Shown here: piece after piece, positions 47,695-55,881 of the stretch | Numbering within the stretch: the first letter of the stretch is position 1 | How the letters are laid out: each line of letters opens with the position of its first letter | Assembly (NCBI RefSeq): GCF_014652915.1 | Contig: NZ_BMZS01000017.1 | Location: 21,559-85,558, forward strand | Direction of reading: 5' to 3' | DNA from: Thalassobaculum fulvum | Lineage (GTDB): Bacteria; Pseudomonadota; Alphaproteobacteria; Thalassobaculales; Thalassobaculaceae | DNA length: 64,000 nt | Made by a program: the position numbers and the translations under genes | Notes under the pieces: generated by a model | What the model was told of the DNA's origin: nothing | The model's input: only the letters and a program-made list of their open reading frames with translations | The model's database searches: none

Positions 47695-49368
47695 TCAGAC
47701 GAAACGGAAGCCGACGAGCTGCTGGTCGCGCAGGCCGTGGCGGTCGGCCACGAAATCGATCAGCTCGCGCATGCGATGGGGCGGCGCCTTGGCGTCGAAC
47801 AGCTCGGCGGCCACGCGGTAGGCGATCGGCTCGCCCTCGATCTCGGCCCACCCCTGGCACATCGCCCCCATCAGGACCTCGGCGAGGATCGTCGAGCCGA
47901 GCGGACCGAGGCTCTTGCCGTCCTCGATGGTCGCGGCCTCGTGGAGCAGAAACAGCTGCAGCGGTGGATCGTCGGCGATCCGCGCGATGTCGGTCGGGCT
48001 TTGCCGCAATCGCGAGGGCACGGCGTCGAGCCACGTCGCCAAGCTCTCGGACCGGAACGCCGGATCCGCCAGCAGCCGATACTGTCGCCGGGTCTCGGCC
48101 GGCAGGTGGTCGATGAGCGACTGCACCGAGCGCAGGCGCATGTCGCCGCCGCGGACCAGGTCGATATAGAGCAAGCCGCCCCGGCCGCCGTCCTGCGGCG
48201 GGAAGGCGTAGTCCTGACAGAGATGAGGGGCCATTCCCGGCACCAGGCGGCGGCTCGCGTTCGGGGTCGACCCGTTGACCCGGAAGAACAGCCCCCACTG
48301 CACGAGCCAGTTGGTCTGCAGGGGCATCTTGGCCGGCTCGATCGAGGTCTGCCGCAGGACGCTCGACAGCGCCTGGTCGCCGATCTCCGCATTGACCCGG
48401 TACACCGGGCGGACCATCGAGTGGCCGACCCGGTAGGCCGCGTGGGAGAACTCGATCGGCAGGCGGCGGTCGTCCTGCGGATCGATGAAGGCGACTTCGC
48501 CGGCGTCGAGGTCGTAGGCGTGGCAGACACCGGTGTGCAGCAGGCGCCGGAGAAGGTCCTTCCGCACGATGCGGCGGTAGATCAGCGTGACCACCTTGCG
48601 CGCCAGGGAGAACCGTTGGGCCGCCGCCTCCGGTGGAACCTCGGGGGCCAGCTCCGGCCGGCTCTCGAGCTGCGCCATCACGGCGTTGTGGAGCAGGTGA
48701 AACACCGCGGTCAGCTGCGACACGATGAGGTTGTCGTCGTTGCGGGGGTCGGCCAGCAGGACGTCGGGGCAGCCCTGTCCCGGGGAATCGTTGAGGTGCG
48801 GGCAGGCGACCCGCGGGATGTCCACGGCCGGCAGATCGTCGCGGATGCGCCCCCGCTCGCTCGGCGTGTCCGGCCGCCGTACCTTCCCGAGACGCATCGA
48901 GGTGCGCGGGACCAGCCAACGATCCGGCAGCGCGTAGACATGCGGGGTCACCGACGGCCCGCCGCCGTAGATCGAATCGAGCATCAGCGGCAGTTGCCGG
49001 CGGTTGCGCTGGCGCGCCGGCGGACGGGCCGGGTTCGGGAACGGCGCCGACGTGTGGACGAGGTCATGCGCCACCAGCTGCGCAAGATAGGTGTAGCCGG
49101 CGGGGATACAGGGGTTGTCCGACGCGTCCCTGCCGTCGCTCGCCCAGCCCTGCGGCCAGTCGTACGGCTTGGTCATGCGGTCGGCCAGGCGTTCCAGCAT
49201 CAGCCGGGTCTCGTCGCGGGCACCGGCTCCGTACCCCTGGAAGCACTCCCCGGGATCCGCCGGCCCGAAGAGATTGCGGAAGTGGTCGTCCTGGTAGCCG
49301 GGCGCCGCCGGGCCGTGCCAGTCGTCGCCCGCATCGGTCGACGCGCCGCCGTGTCGCCGCTCTGTCAT
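47695..49368 (-). CDS. Animal-type haem peroxidase
   Basis: A 557-residue member of the peroxidase-cyclooxygenase superfamily. The distal His101-Asp102 pair is in YLAQLVAHDLVHT, the catalytic Arg is probably Arg209 in ADPRNDDN, the conserved HN is at 227-228, and the proximal haem ligand His316 lies in HAAYRVGHSMVRP. No signal peptide or Cys-rich region is visible, so it may be cytosolic or exported by a non-Sec path. Such enzymes oxidise halides, phenols or amino-acid side chains. It is read with the leader-like small gene downstream. GGGGGAGAG precedes the ATG at 49368. Confidence 0.9.
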   Translation of the reverse strand: MTERRHGGASTDAGDDWHGPAAPGYQDDHFRNLFGPADPGECFQGYGAGARDETRLMLERLADRMTKPYDWPQGWASDGRDASDNPCIPAGYTYLAQLVAHDLVHTSAPFPNPARPPARQRNRRQLPLMLDSIYGGGPSVTPHVYALPDRWLVPRTSMRLGKVRRPDTPSERGRIRDDLPAVDIPRVACPHLNDSPGQGCPDVLLADPRNDDNLIVSQLTAVFHLLHNAVMAQLESRPELAPEVPPEAAAQRFSLARKVVTLIYRRIVRKDLLRRLLHTGVCHAYDLDAGEVAFIDPQDDRRLPIEFSHAAYRVGHSMVRPVYRVNAEIGDQALSSVLRQTSIEPAKMPLQTNWLVQWGLFFRVNGSTPNASRRLVPGMAPHLCQDYAFPPQDGGRGGLLYIDLVRGGDMRLRSVQSLIDHLPAETRRQYRLLADPAFRSESLATWLDAVPSRLRQSPTDIARIADDPPLQLFLLHEAATIEDGKSLGPLGSTILAEVLMGAMCQGWAEIEGEPIAYRVAAELFDAKAPPHRMRELIDFVADRHGLRDQQLVGFRFV

Positions 49369-49599
49369 CGTCCGCTCTCCCCCACTCTCGGCGCCACGGT
49401 GGCCCGTGTCGCCTCGCCGGGCACTCGCTGCATCCGGCGACCGCGGGAAGCTTCGGACGGGGAACGTGATCCGAGCGTGAATCCCCCATAGCCCCGCAAC
49501 CGGTGCGAGGCCGCCAACGGTCCGGATCGGGTGGAGCTTCTCGACGGCGGGTGCTTCAGGACCCTGGCGAACGAGGTCCGGCCCCGGGTCGCCTCGTGC

Positions 49600-50139
49600 T
49601 CAGCGGCGGGCGCCGGGCCGCACGATCTCCCGCACCATCGCCACCCGGCTCTCGGGCGAGAACCCGGCTTGGATCTGCTCGGCGATCTGCCGGCGGAGGA
49701 ACGGCTCGCCGGCCAGGTCCGGCACTTCGCGGAAGCCGAGCCGGGCGTAGTACGGGGCGTTCCAGGGAATGTCGCGGAAGGTGGTGAGGGTCAGCCGCCG
49801 CAGGCCGCGCGGGCCGCAATAGCCGGCCAGCCGGTCCAGCAGCCGTGCCGCCAGCCGGTTGCCGGCGTGCCCCGGATGTACCGACAGCTGGGCGACGTAC
49901 ATGTCGCCGTCCCCGACCCTTCGGCAATGCGCGAAGCCGACCGGCCGGTCGCCCTCGCCCGCCGCCACCCACAGCGACCAGCGGTCCTGGGCCTCGGCGA
50001 AGTCGGCGATCCCGGTGGTCGGATAGGACGCCACCAGGTCGGCATGGGCCGTCGCCCGGAAGCGGACATCGGCCGCGATCTCGATGGCGGGAAGGGCGTC
50101 CAGTTCGTCGGGACGCGCGAACCGGACGCCGTACCCCAT
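49600..50139 (-). CDS. GNAT-family acetyltransferase
   Basis: A 179-residue acyl-CoA-dependent N-acetyltransferase. The CoA-binding segment is LSVHPGHAGNRLAARLLDRLA (V/I-x-P-x-x-x-x-x-G motif) and the end has WNAPYYARLGFREV. Substrate is unknown. The Met at 50139 is the best fit to GNAT length; it lies 4 bases beyond the thiolase stop, so the two genes are probably coupled. The frame is open further upstream in the thiolase gene. Confidence 0.88.
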   Translation of the reverse strand: MGYGVRFARPDELDALPAIEIAADVRFRATAHADLVASYPTTGIADFAEAQDRWSLWVAAGEGDRPVGFAHCRRVGDGDMYVAQLSVHPGHAGNRLAARLLDRLAGYCGPRGLRRLTLTTFRDIPWNAPYYARLGFREVPDLAGEPFLRRQIAEQIQAGFSPESRVAMVREIVRPGARR

Positions 50140-50143
50140 CGAC

Positions 50144-51310
50144 TTACCGAAGCGGCTCCAGGATCGAGACGTAGTTGGCGACCGCCGCCCCGCCCATGTT
50201 GAAGATGCCGGCCAGCTTGGCGCCGGCGACCTGCATGTCGCCCGCCTCGCCGCGCACCTGCATCGACGCCATGATGTGCATCGACACGCCGGTCGCACCG
50301 ATCGGATGGCCCTTGGCCTTCAGCCCGCCCGACGGGTTGACCGGCAGCTTGCCGTCCTTCTGGGTCCAGCCCTCGGCGATGGCACGCGCGCCCTGGCCTT
50401 CCGGCACCAGGCCCATGGCCTCGTACTCGATCAGCTCGGCGATGGTGAAGCAGTCGTGGGTCTCGACCAGCGACAGGTCGTCGAGCTTCAGGCCGGACTG
50501 GGCGAACGCCTTCTGCCAGGCCGAGGTGCAGCCCTCGAACTTCAGGATGTCGCGCTTCGACATCGGCAGGAAGTCGCTGGAATGCGCGGCGGCACGGAAC
50601 GCCACGGCCTTGTTCATGCCGAGCGCGGTCTCGATGTCGGTCAGCACGATCGCGGCGGCACCGTCCGACACCAGCGAGCAGTCGGTGCGCTTCAGCGGGC
50701 CGGCGACGAACGGGTTCTTCTCGCTCGGGTTCCGGCAGAACTCGTAGCCGAGGTCCTTGCGCATCTGGGCGTACGGGTTGGCGACGCCGTTCTTGTGGTT
50801 CTTGGCGGCGATCCGCGCGAGCGCGTCCGACTGGTCGCCGTGGCGCTGGAAATAGGCCTGGGCGATCTGCGCGAACACCCCGGCGAAGCCGCCGTCGATG
50901 CCGGCCTCCTCCTTCAGGTAGCTGGCCTTCAGCAGGGTCTCGCCGATCTCCTTGCCGGGCAGCGCCGTCATCTTCTCGACGCCGACCACCAGCACCCGGC
51001 GCGCCTTCTTGGCCTCGATCAGGGTGAGGCCCTGATGCACGGCGGCGCTGCCGGTGGCGCAGGCGTTCTCGACCCGGGTCGCCGGCTTGAAGCGGAAGTC
51101 GTCGGAAGCCTGGAACACCAGCGAGGCGGTGAAGTCCTGCTTCTCGAAGCCGCCGTTGAAGTGGCCGAGGAACACCGCGTCGATGTCCTTGGGCTCCAGG
51201 CCGGCGTCCGCCACGGCATCGGCCGCGACCTTCACGATCATGCTCTCGGCATCCTCGCCCTCGTGCTTGCCGAAGGGCAGGTGCGACCATCCGACGATGC
51301 AGGCGGTCAT
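50144..51310 (-). CDS. Thiolase (acetyl-CoA acetyltransferase family)
   Basis: A 388-residue thiolase-fold protein. The nucleophile Cys84 lies in VENACATGSAAVHQG, the His motif in NPSGGLKAKGHPIGATG, and the ETHDCFTIAELIEYEAMGL segment is typical of the SCP-x/lipid-transfer thiolase group. The usual second catalytic Cys region near the C-terminus (CxG) reads IFNMGGAAVAN, so Cys is absent, as in SCP-x thiolases. Substrate is unclear (fatty or sterol-like acyl-CoA). AGGAG precedes the ATG at 51310. Confidence 0.9.
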   Translation of the reverse strand: MTACIVGWSHLPFGKHEGEDAESMIVKVAADAVADAGLEPKDIDAVFLGHFNGGFEKQDFTASLVFQASDDFRFKPATRVENACATGSAAVHQGLTLIEAKKARRVLVVGVEKMTALPGKEIGETLLKASYLKEEAGIDGGFAGVFAQIAQAYFQRHGDQSDALARIAAKNHKNGVANPYAQMRKDLGYEFCRNPSEKNPFVAGPLKRTDCSLVSDGAAAIVLTDIETALGMNKAVAFRAAAHSSDFLPMSKRDILKFEGCTSAWQKAFAQSGLKLDDLSLVETHDCFTIAELIEYEAMGLVPEGQGARAIAEGWTQKDGKLPVNPSGGLKAKGHPIGATGVSMHIMASMQVRGEAGDMQVAGAKLAGIFNMGGAAVANYVSILEPLR

Positions 51311-51503
51311 GGCGGATCTCCTCGTGTCACGCAAACTGTGTATCTACATACGACCTGGGTCGCGTGGCAGACAGAATGGCCATTCGGCGGCCGAACGCAA
51401 GATGCCGTGGGGTCAATTCTGCCGGTCCATTGCCTAAGCAACGACCAGCGTTGATCCCGGCGGCCGATGGCTGCGATGCTTCCGGCCTCACCTGGGGGCA
51501 TCC

Positions 51504-53111
51504 ATGAGCAGCGACAGCTTCGACTACGTCATCGTCGGCGCCGGCTCGGCCGGCTGCGTTCTGGCCGACCGGCTGACCGAGGGCGGCGCCACGGTGGCGC
51601 TGCTGGAGGCCGGTCCGCCCGACCGTCACCCGTTCATCCACATCCCGGCCGGCGTGAAGCACCTGCTGCACCACCCGGGCGTCAACTGGATGTACGCCTC
51701 GGAGCCTGAGGAGAGTTCCGGCAACCGCGCCATCCACTGGCCGCGCGGCCGGGTGCTGGGCGGCAGCTCGTCGATCAACGGCATGCTGTACGTGCGCGGC
51801 AACCCGGCCGACTACGACGGCTGGGCGCAGTCCGGCTGCCGGGGGTGGACCTGGGACGAGGTGCTGCCGTTCTTCCGCCGTTCGGAGAGCTACAGGAGCG
51901 GCGGCGACGACGAGTACCGCGGCCGCGAGGGACCGCTGGAGGTCGAGGCCTACCGCACCATCCTGCCGCTGACCCACCGCTTCGTGGAGGCCGCCCAGCA
52001 GGCCGGCTTCCCGTTCAGCCCCGACCTGAACGGCGCCGAGCCCGAGGGCGTCGGCTACAGCCAGATGACCCGGGTCGGCCGGTTCCGCGGGTCGACCGCC
52101 CAGACCTATCTCAAGCGCGCCCGCCGCCGCGGCGGTTTCCTGGTCGAGACCGACGCGGTGGCGACGAAGCTGCTGATGGACGGCAGGCGCTGCACCGGCG
52201 TGGCGTTCCGCCAGCGCGGCCGCGACCGCACCCTGAAGGCCAACCGCGAGGTGATCGTCGCCGGCGGCGCGGTGAACTCGCCGCACCTGCTGCAGGTCTC
52301 CGGCATCGGCCCGGCCGGGCACCTGCGCTCGATCGGCGTCGAGGTGGTGCACGACCTGCCGGGGGTCGGCGGAAACCTGTCCGACCACTACGTCGCCCGC
52401 ATCGTGCACCGGGTGCAGGGCGCGGTCAGCATGAACGAGCTGTCGCGCCTGCCGCGGGTGGCCGGCGAGATCGCGAAGTACTTCCTGTTCGGCAACGGCG
52501 CGCTGACCTTCGGGGTGACCAGCGCCATGGTGTTCTGCCGCTCGCGCGAAGGCCTGGCCAGCCCGGACCTGCAACTGCTGTTCACGCCGGCCAGCTACGA
52601 CGTGAACCGGGTGCTGACCCTGGAGGACGAGCCCGGGCTGTCGCTGGTGATCTGTCCGACCCGGCCGCGCAGCCGCGGCACCGTGATGGCCGAGAGCGCC
52701 GATCCGCTCGCCCGCCCGAAGATCCGGCCGAACTACCTGACCGACCCGGACGATTTGCGGGTGATGCTGGCCGGCTTCGAGCACGCCCGGCGGATCCTGG
52801 CGGCCCCGGCCCTCGCGCAGCACAGCGTGTCCGAGACCCGGCCCGGCCCGGACGTGAGTTCGCCGGAGGCGGTCGAGGCGTTCGCCCGGCGCGAGGGCAC
52901 GACGCTGTACCATCCGGTCGGCACCTGCAAGATGGGCACCGACCCGCTGGCCGTCGTCGACCCGCGGCTGAAGGTGCACGGGCTCGACGGGCTCAGGGTC
53001 GTCGACGCCTCGGTGATGCCGGTGCTGACCACCGGCAACACCAACGCGCCGACCATCATGATCGCCGAGAAGGCGTCGGCGATGATCCTGGAGGACGCGC
53101 GGGCGGGATGA
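51504..53111 (+). CDS. GMC-family FAD oxidoreductase (choline-dehydrogenase-like)
   Basis: A 535-residue flavoprotein oxidising an alcohol. The N-terminal FAD loop is VIVGAGSAGCVLADRL, the GMC signature GRVLGGSSSINGMLYVRGNP follows, and the catalytic His lies in YHPVGTCKMG near the C-terminus, with GNTNAPTIMIAEKAS at the end. It resembles BetA, but no choline genes lie nearby, so the substrate is left open. The thiolase gene diverges from it. Confidence 0.93.
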   Translation: MSSDSFDYVIVGAGSAGCVLADRLTEGGATVALLEAGPPDRHPFIHIPAGVKHLLHHPGVNWMYASEPEESSGNRAIHWPRGRVLGGSSSINGMLYVRGNPADYDGWAQSGCRGWTWDEVLPFFRRSESYRSGGDDEYRGREGPLEVEAYRTILPLTHRFVEAAQQAGFPFSPDLNGAEPEGVGYSQMTRVGRFRGSTAQTYLKRARRRGGFLVETDAVATKLLMDGRRCTGVAFRQRGRDRTLKANREVIVAGGAVNSPHLLQVSGIGPAGHLRSIGVEVVHDLPGVGGNLSDHYVARIVHRVQGAVSMNELSRLPRVAGEIAKYFLFGNGALTFGVTSAMVFCRSREGLASPDLQLLFTPASYDVNRVLTLEDEPGLSLVICPTRPRSRGTVMAESADPLARPKIRPNYLTDPDDLRVMLAGFEHARRILAAPALAQHSVSETRPGPDVSSPEAVEAFARREGTTLYHPVGTCKMGTDPLAVVDPRLKVHGLDGLRVVDASVMPVLTTGNTNAPTIMIAEKASAMILEDARAG

Positions 53112-53183
53112 CCAGGGATCCGGTGACGCGGACACGCGTTGCTGTACCCTGTCCCGACCGAGTCCACACCGGAGCCTGCGCCC

Positions 53184-53459
53184 ATGACCGCCCGCCCCCT
53201 GCTCGCCGCCCTCGCCCTGGCCGCCACCCTGGCGCTCGGCGCCTGCTTCCACCAGGATTCCAAGGCCGACATCGTCAAGAAGGCCGAGCACGCCACCACC
53301 AAGGACGAGCTGCGCAAGGCGCTGGGCGATCCCGACACCCTGAACAAGGCGGGGCCGCTGGAGGAGTGGGTCTACGAGGCCTCCGACGGCGTCGTCCGCT
53401 TCCCGATCCTGGGCGAGCGTGTCGGGCCGGTCGTCACCGGCGAAAAGACCAAGAAGTAG
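53184..53459 (+). CDS. Small lipoprotein
   Basis: A 91-residue exported protein. The signal peptide ends in a lipobox LALGAC (Cys21). The mature part (ADIVKKAEHATTKDELRKALGDPDTLNKAG) resembles SmpA/BamE-like small lipoproteins in helix-strand order, but I cannot name it firmly. GGAG lies 9 bases before the ATG at 53184. It lies between a GMC oxidoreductase gene and a toxin-antitoxin pair. Confidence 0.75.
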   Translation: MTARPLLAALALAATLALGACFHQDSKADIVKKAEHATTKDELRKALGDPDTLNKAGPLEEWVYEASDGVVRFPILGERVGPVVTGEKTKK

Positions 53460-53466
53460 GCCGATC

Positions 53467-53484
53467 TTATAATGTTTGTTATAA
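53467..53484 (+). promoter_or_regulatory. A/T-rich palindrome overlapping the -10 box of the toxin-antitoxin pair
   Basis: TTATAATGTTTGTTATAA contains a perfect 6-bp inverted repeat (TTATAA/TTATAA, 6-base gap) and a full -10 consensus TATAAT at 53468-53473. I see no good -35 box. It lies 25 bases before the antitoxin ATG, the usual place for the operator bound by the antitoxin or toxin-antitoxin complex for self-control. It stands out as A/T-rich in a G/C-rich region. Confidence 0.6.
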
Positions 53485-53508
53485 CTTCGTGACACGAGGA
53501 GGAGCCAT

Positions 53509-53733
53509 ATGGTCAAGCTCAAGGTCACGACGGTCGGCAGTTCTGCCGGTGTGGTGCTGCCGAAGGAGGTGATGTCCCGGCTCAAGGTCGAGAAGGGCGA
53601 CCACCTCTATCTGACGGAAGCACCCGACGGCTACCGCATCACGCCCTACGATCCCGACTTCGAACAACAGATGGACCTGGCACGCCGGGTGATGCGCGAG
53701 CGCCGCAACGCCCTGCGCGAACTCGCGAAGTGA
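53509..53733 (+). CDS. AbrB/MazE-type antitoxin
   Basis: A 74-residue protein with the swapped-hairpin AbrB DNA-binding domain at 1-50 (VTTVGSSAGVVLPKEVMSRLKVEKGDHLYL), followed by a C-terminal tail (51-74) that would bind and block the toxin. GAGGAGG lies 7 bases before the ATG. Its stop is followed one base later by the Doc gene, so the pair is co-translated. It probably binds the palindrome upstream. Confidence 0.92.
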   Translation: MVKLKVTTVGSSAGVVLPKEVMSRLKVEKGDHLYLTEAPDGYRITPYDPDFEQQMDLARRVMRERRNALRELAK

Positions 53734-53734
53734 C

Positions 53735-54133
53735 ATGTCGGCCTGGACGCGGGTCCGCGCCGACGTCGTCCTCGCCATTCACGACGAGCAGATCGCCGAG
53801 CATGGCGGAGCACCCGGTATTCGCGACCGCGCGGTCATAGAGTCCGCCCTCGCCCGGCCGAAGAATCTCGCGGACTACGGCGAACCCTCCCCGGACGCAG
53901 CGGCGCTGGCCGCCGCCTATGCCTACGGTATCGCTCGCAACCACGGCTTTATGGACGGCAACAAGCGCACGGCGTTCGTGGTCGCACTGGTGTTTCTGCT
54001 AAACCACGGCTGGGCGCTGATCGCTGACGACGCTGAGGCCGTCCGGGTGATGTTGGCCACAGCCGCCGGAACGATCACGGAAGCGGACCTGGCCGACTGG
54101 TTCAGGCAGAATAGCGCTTCCCTTCCCGCCTGA
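53735..54133 (+). CDS. doc: Doc-type (Fic family) toxin
   Basis: A 132-residue death-on-curing toxin. The Fic motif is H70-x-F-x-D-G-N76-K-R78 (HGFMDGNKRTA), intact, including the Lys characteristic of Doc. Doc phosphorylates EF-Tu and stops translation. N-terminal residues (DEQIAEHGGAPGIRDRAVIESAL) match the family. Paired here with an AbrB-like antitoxin rather than Phd, an arrangement known in other bacteria. The start lies 1 base after the antitoxin stop. Confidence 0.93.
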   Translation: MSAWTRVRADVVLAIHDEQIAEHGGAPGIRDRAVIESALARPKNLADYGEPSPDAAALAAAYAYGIARNHGFMDGNKRTAFVVALVFLLNHGWALIADDAEAVRVMLATAAGTITEADLADWFRQNSASLPA

Positions 54134-54176
54134 GCGTCCGGTCCCGGTCGCGTTCACACCCCACCGAGGAAACGCC

Positions 54177-55403
54177 ATGAGCTTCGACTACACGCCGTTC
54201 CTGCGCGCCGACCTGCCGGCGCCCGCCACCCGGTTCGGCGGCTTTCCGAAGTACAACTTCGTCGGCGGCCACAACGACGCCGGCAGCGTGCCGGTCGCCG
54301 ACCTGGCGGCCGCCGCCAGCGCCGTGCTGACCCGCGAGGGGCCGACGCTGGCGACCTACGGGCTGAACAGCGGGCCGCAGGGCTACACCGCCCTGCGTCA
54401 GGGCATCGCCAGGCACCTCGGCAGCAAGGCCGGCCTCGCCTGCTCGGCCGACGACATCCTGGTGACTTCCGGCTCGCTGCAGGCGCTCGACCTGATCAAT
54501 GCGGTGTTCATCCAGCCGGGCGACACCGCGATCGTCGAGGAGGGCTGCTACGGCGGGGCGATGACCCGGCTGAAGAAGTTGGGCGCCAGCTACGTCGGCG
54601 CCCCGCTCGACGGCGACGGCATTCGCATGGACGCGCTGTCGAACATCCTGGACAACCTGAAGGCCAAGGGCACGGTGCCGAAGTTCGTCTACACCATTCC
54701 GACCGTGCAGAACCCGACCGGCTCGGTCATGCCGGTCGAGCGCCGGGTCGAGCTGCTGCGGCTGGCGGCGTCGCACGGCATCCCGATCGTCGAGGACGAC
54801 TGCTACGCCGACCTGATCTGGGACGGCGACCGGCCGACCGCCATCAAGGGCCTGCCGGGCGGCGACCGGGTCGTGTACTGCGGCTCGTTCTCCAAGTCGA
54901 TCGCCCCGGCCCTGCGGGTCGGGTACATCGTCGCCGACTGGCCGGTGCTGAGCCGGATGCTGCCGCTGAAGACCGACGGCGGCACCGGCGCGCTTGAGCA
55001 GATGGTGCTGGCCGAGTACCTCGCCGGGTCGTTCGACGATCACGTGGCGGCCCTGCGCAGCACGCTCAAGGGCAAGTGCGCGGCGATGATGGAGGCGGTG
55101 AACCGCGAGTTCGGCGCCGCCGCCGAGTTCTCCGCACCCAAGGGCGGCATCTTCCTGTGGGTCACCCTGCCGGACGCGGTCGATACCATGCAGCTGTTCA
55201 AGGCGGCTGGTGCCGAGGGCGTGGCGATCAACCCCGGCGGCGAATGGTCGGCCGACGCCGCGGCCGGCAGCCACAAGCTGCGCCTGTGCTTCGCCAACCC
55301 CTCGGTCGAGGAGATCCGCGAGGGCGTGGCGAAGCTTGCCGAGATCTGCCACCGCGAGTTCGGCGTGCCGGTGCGCAGCGGCAATGTCGGCCGCAGCGGC
55401 TGA
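54177..55403 (+). CDS. Class I/II PLP-dependent aminotransferase
   Basis: A 408-residue fold-I aminotransferase. The PLP Lys240 lies in CGSFSKSIAPALRVGY, Asp208 in IVEDDCYADL and the substrate-carboxylate Arg near the end in KLRLCFANP. It is most like the 2-aminoadipate/valine-pyruvate group. No helix-turn-helix domain is attached, so it is not a MocR regulator. CGAGGAAACGCC precedes the ATG. A GNAT gene overlaps or follows its 3' end. Confidence 0.9.
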   Translation: MSFDYTPFLRADLPAPATRFGGFPKYNFVGGHNDAGSVPVADLAAAASAVLTREGPTLATYGLNSGPQGYTALRQGIARHLGSKAGLACSADDILVTSGSLQALDLINAVFIQPGDTAIVEEGCYGGAMTRLKKLGASYVGAPLDGDGIRMDALSNILDNLKAKGTVPKFVYTIPTVQNPTGSVMPVERRVELLRLAASHGIPIVEDDCYADLIWDGDRPTAIKGLPGGDRVVYCGSFSKSIAPALRVGYIVADWPVLSRMLPLKTDGGTGALEQMVLAEYLAGSFDDHVAALRSTLKGKCAAMMEAVNREFGAAAEFSAPKGGIFLWVTLPDAVDTMQLFKAAGAEGVAINPGGEWSADAAAGSHKLRLCFANPSVEEIREGVAKLAEICHREFGVPVRSGNVGRSG

Positions 55404-55416
55404 GCCGCAGCCGGCG

Positions 55417-55866
55417 ATGGAGGACCGGCAGCGGACCGACGCGACGGAGTTGCCGGTCACCGACGCGCCGGTGCCGGCCGAGCTCGCCGAGCTCGAAGAC
55501 CGGATCTACGCGTTCAATGTGGAGCGGACCGGGATCCGCGACGGCCGGCTGCTCGCGATCATGCTCCGCGACGACCGTGGCGAACCATATGCCGGCCTGC
55601 ACGGCCACACCTGGGGCGGGTGCTGCGAGATCAAGGTGCTGTGGGTCGCGGAAGCCCACCGCGGCGCCGGGCTGGGCCGCCGGCTGCTGCTGGCGGCCGA
55701 GCAGGAGGCCGGCCGGCGCGGCTGTACCCGGGTCGTGCTCACCTCGCACAGCTTCCAGGCGCCCGGCTTCTACGAGCGCCTGGGGTACCGGCGGCTGGCG
55801 GAGATACCCGACTATCCGCGCGGTCACCGGCAGGTCGTGCTCACGAAGACGCTGGGCGACGGCTGA
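55417..55866 (+). CDS. GNAT-family acetyltransferase
   Basis: A 149-residue N-acetyltransferase with the CoA loop VAEAHRGAGLGRRLLLAAEQ and the closing SFQAPGFYERLGYRRLAEIPDYPRGH. The start at 55417 is chosen to follow the aminotransferase stop; an in-frame ATG at 55384 would overlap it by 20 bases and cannot be excluded. Ribosome-binding sites are weak for both. Substrate is unknown; it may be linked with the aminotransferase. Confidence 0.87.
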   Translation: MEDRQRTDATELPVTDAPVPAELAELEDRIYAFNVERTGIRDGRLLAIMLRDDRGEPYAGLHGHTWGGCCEIKVLWVAEAHRGAGLGRRLLLAAEQEAGRRGCTRVVLTSHSFQAPGFYERLGYRRLAEIPDYPRGHRQVVLTKTLGDG

Positions 55867-55881
55867 CCCGGTCGAACGCCC

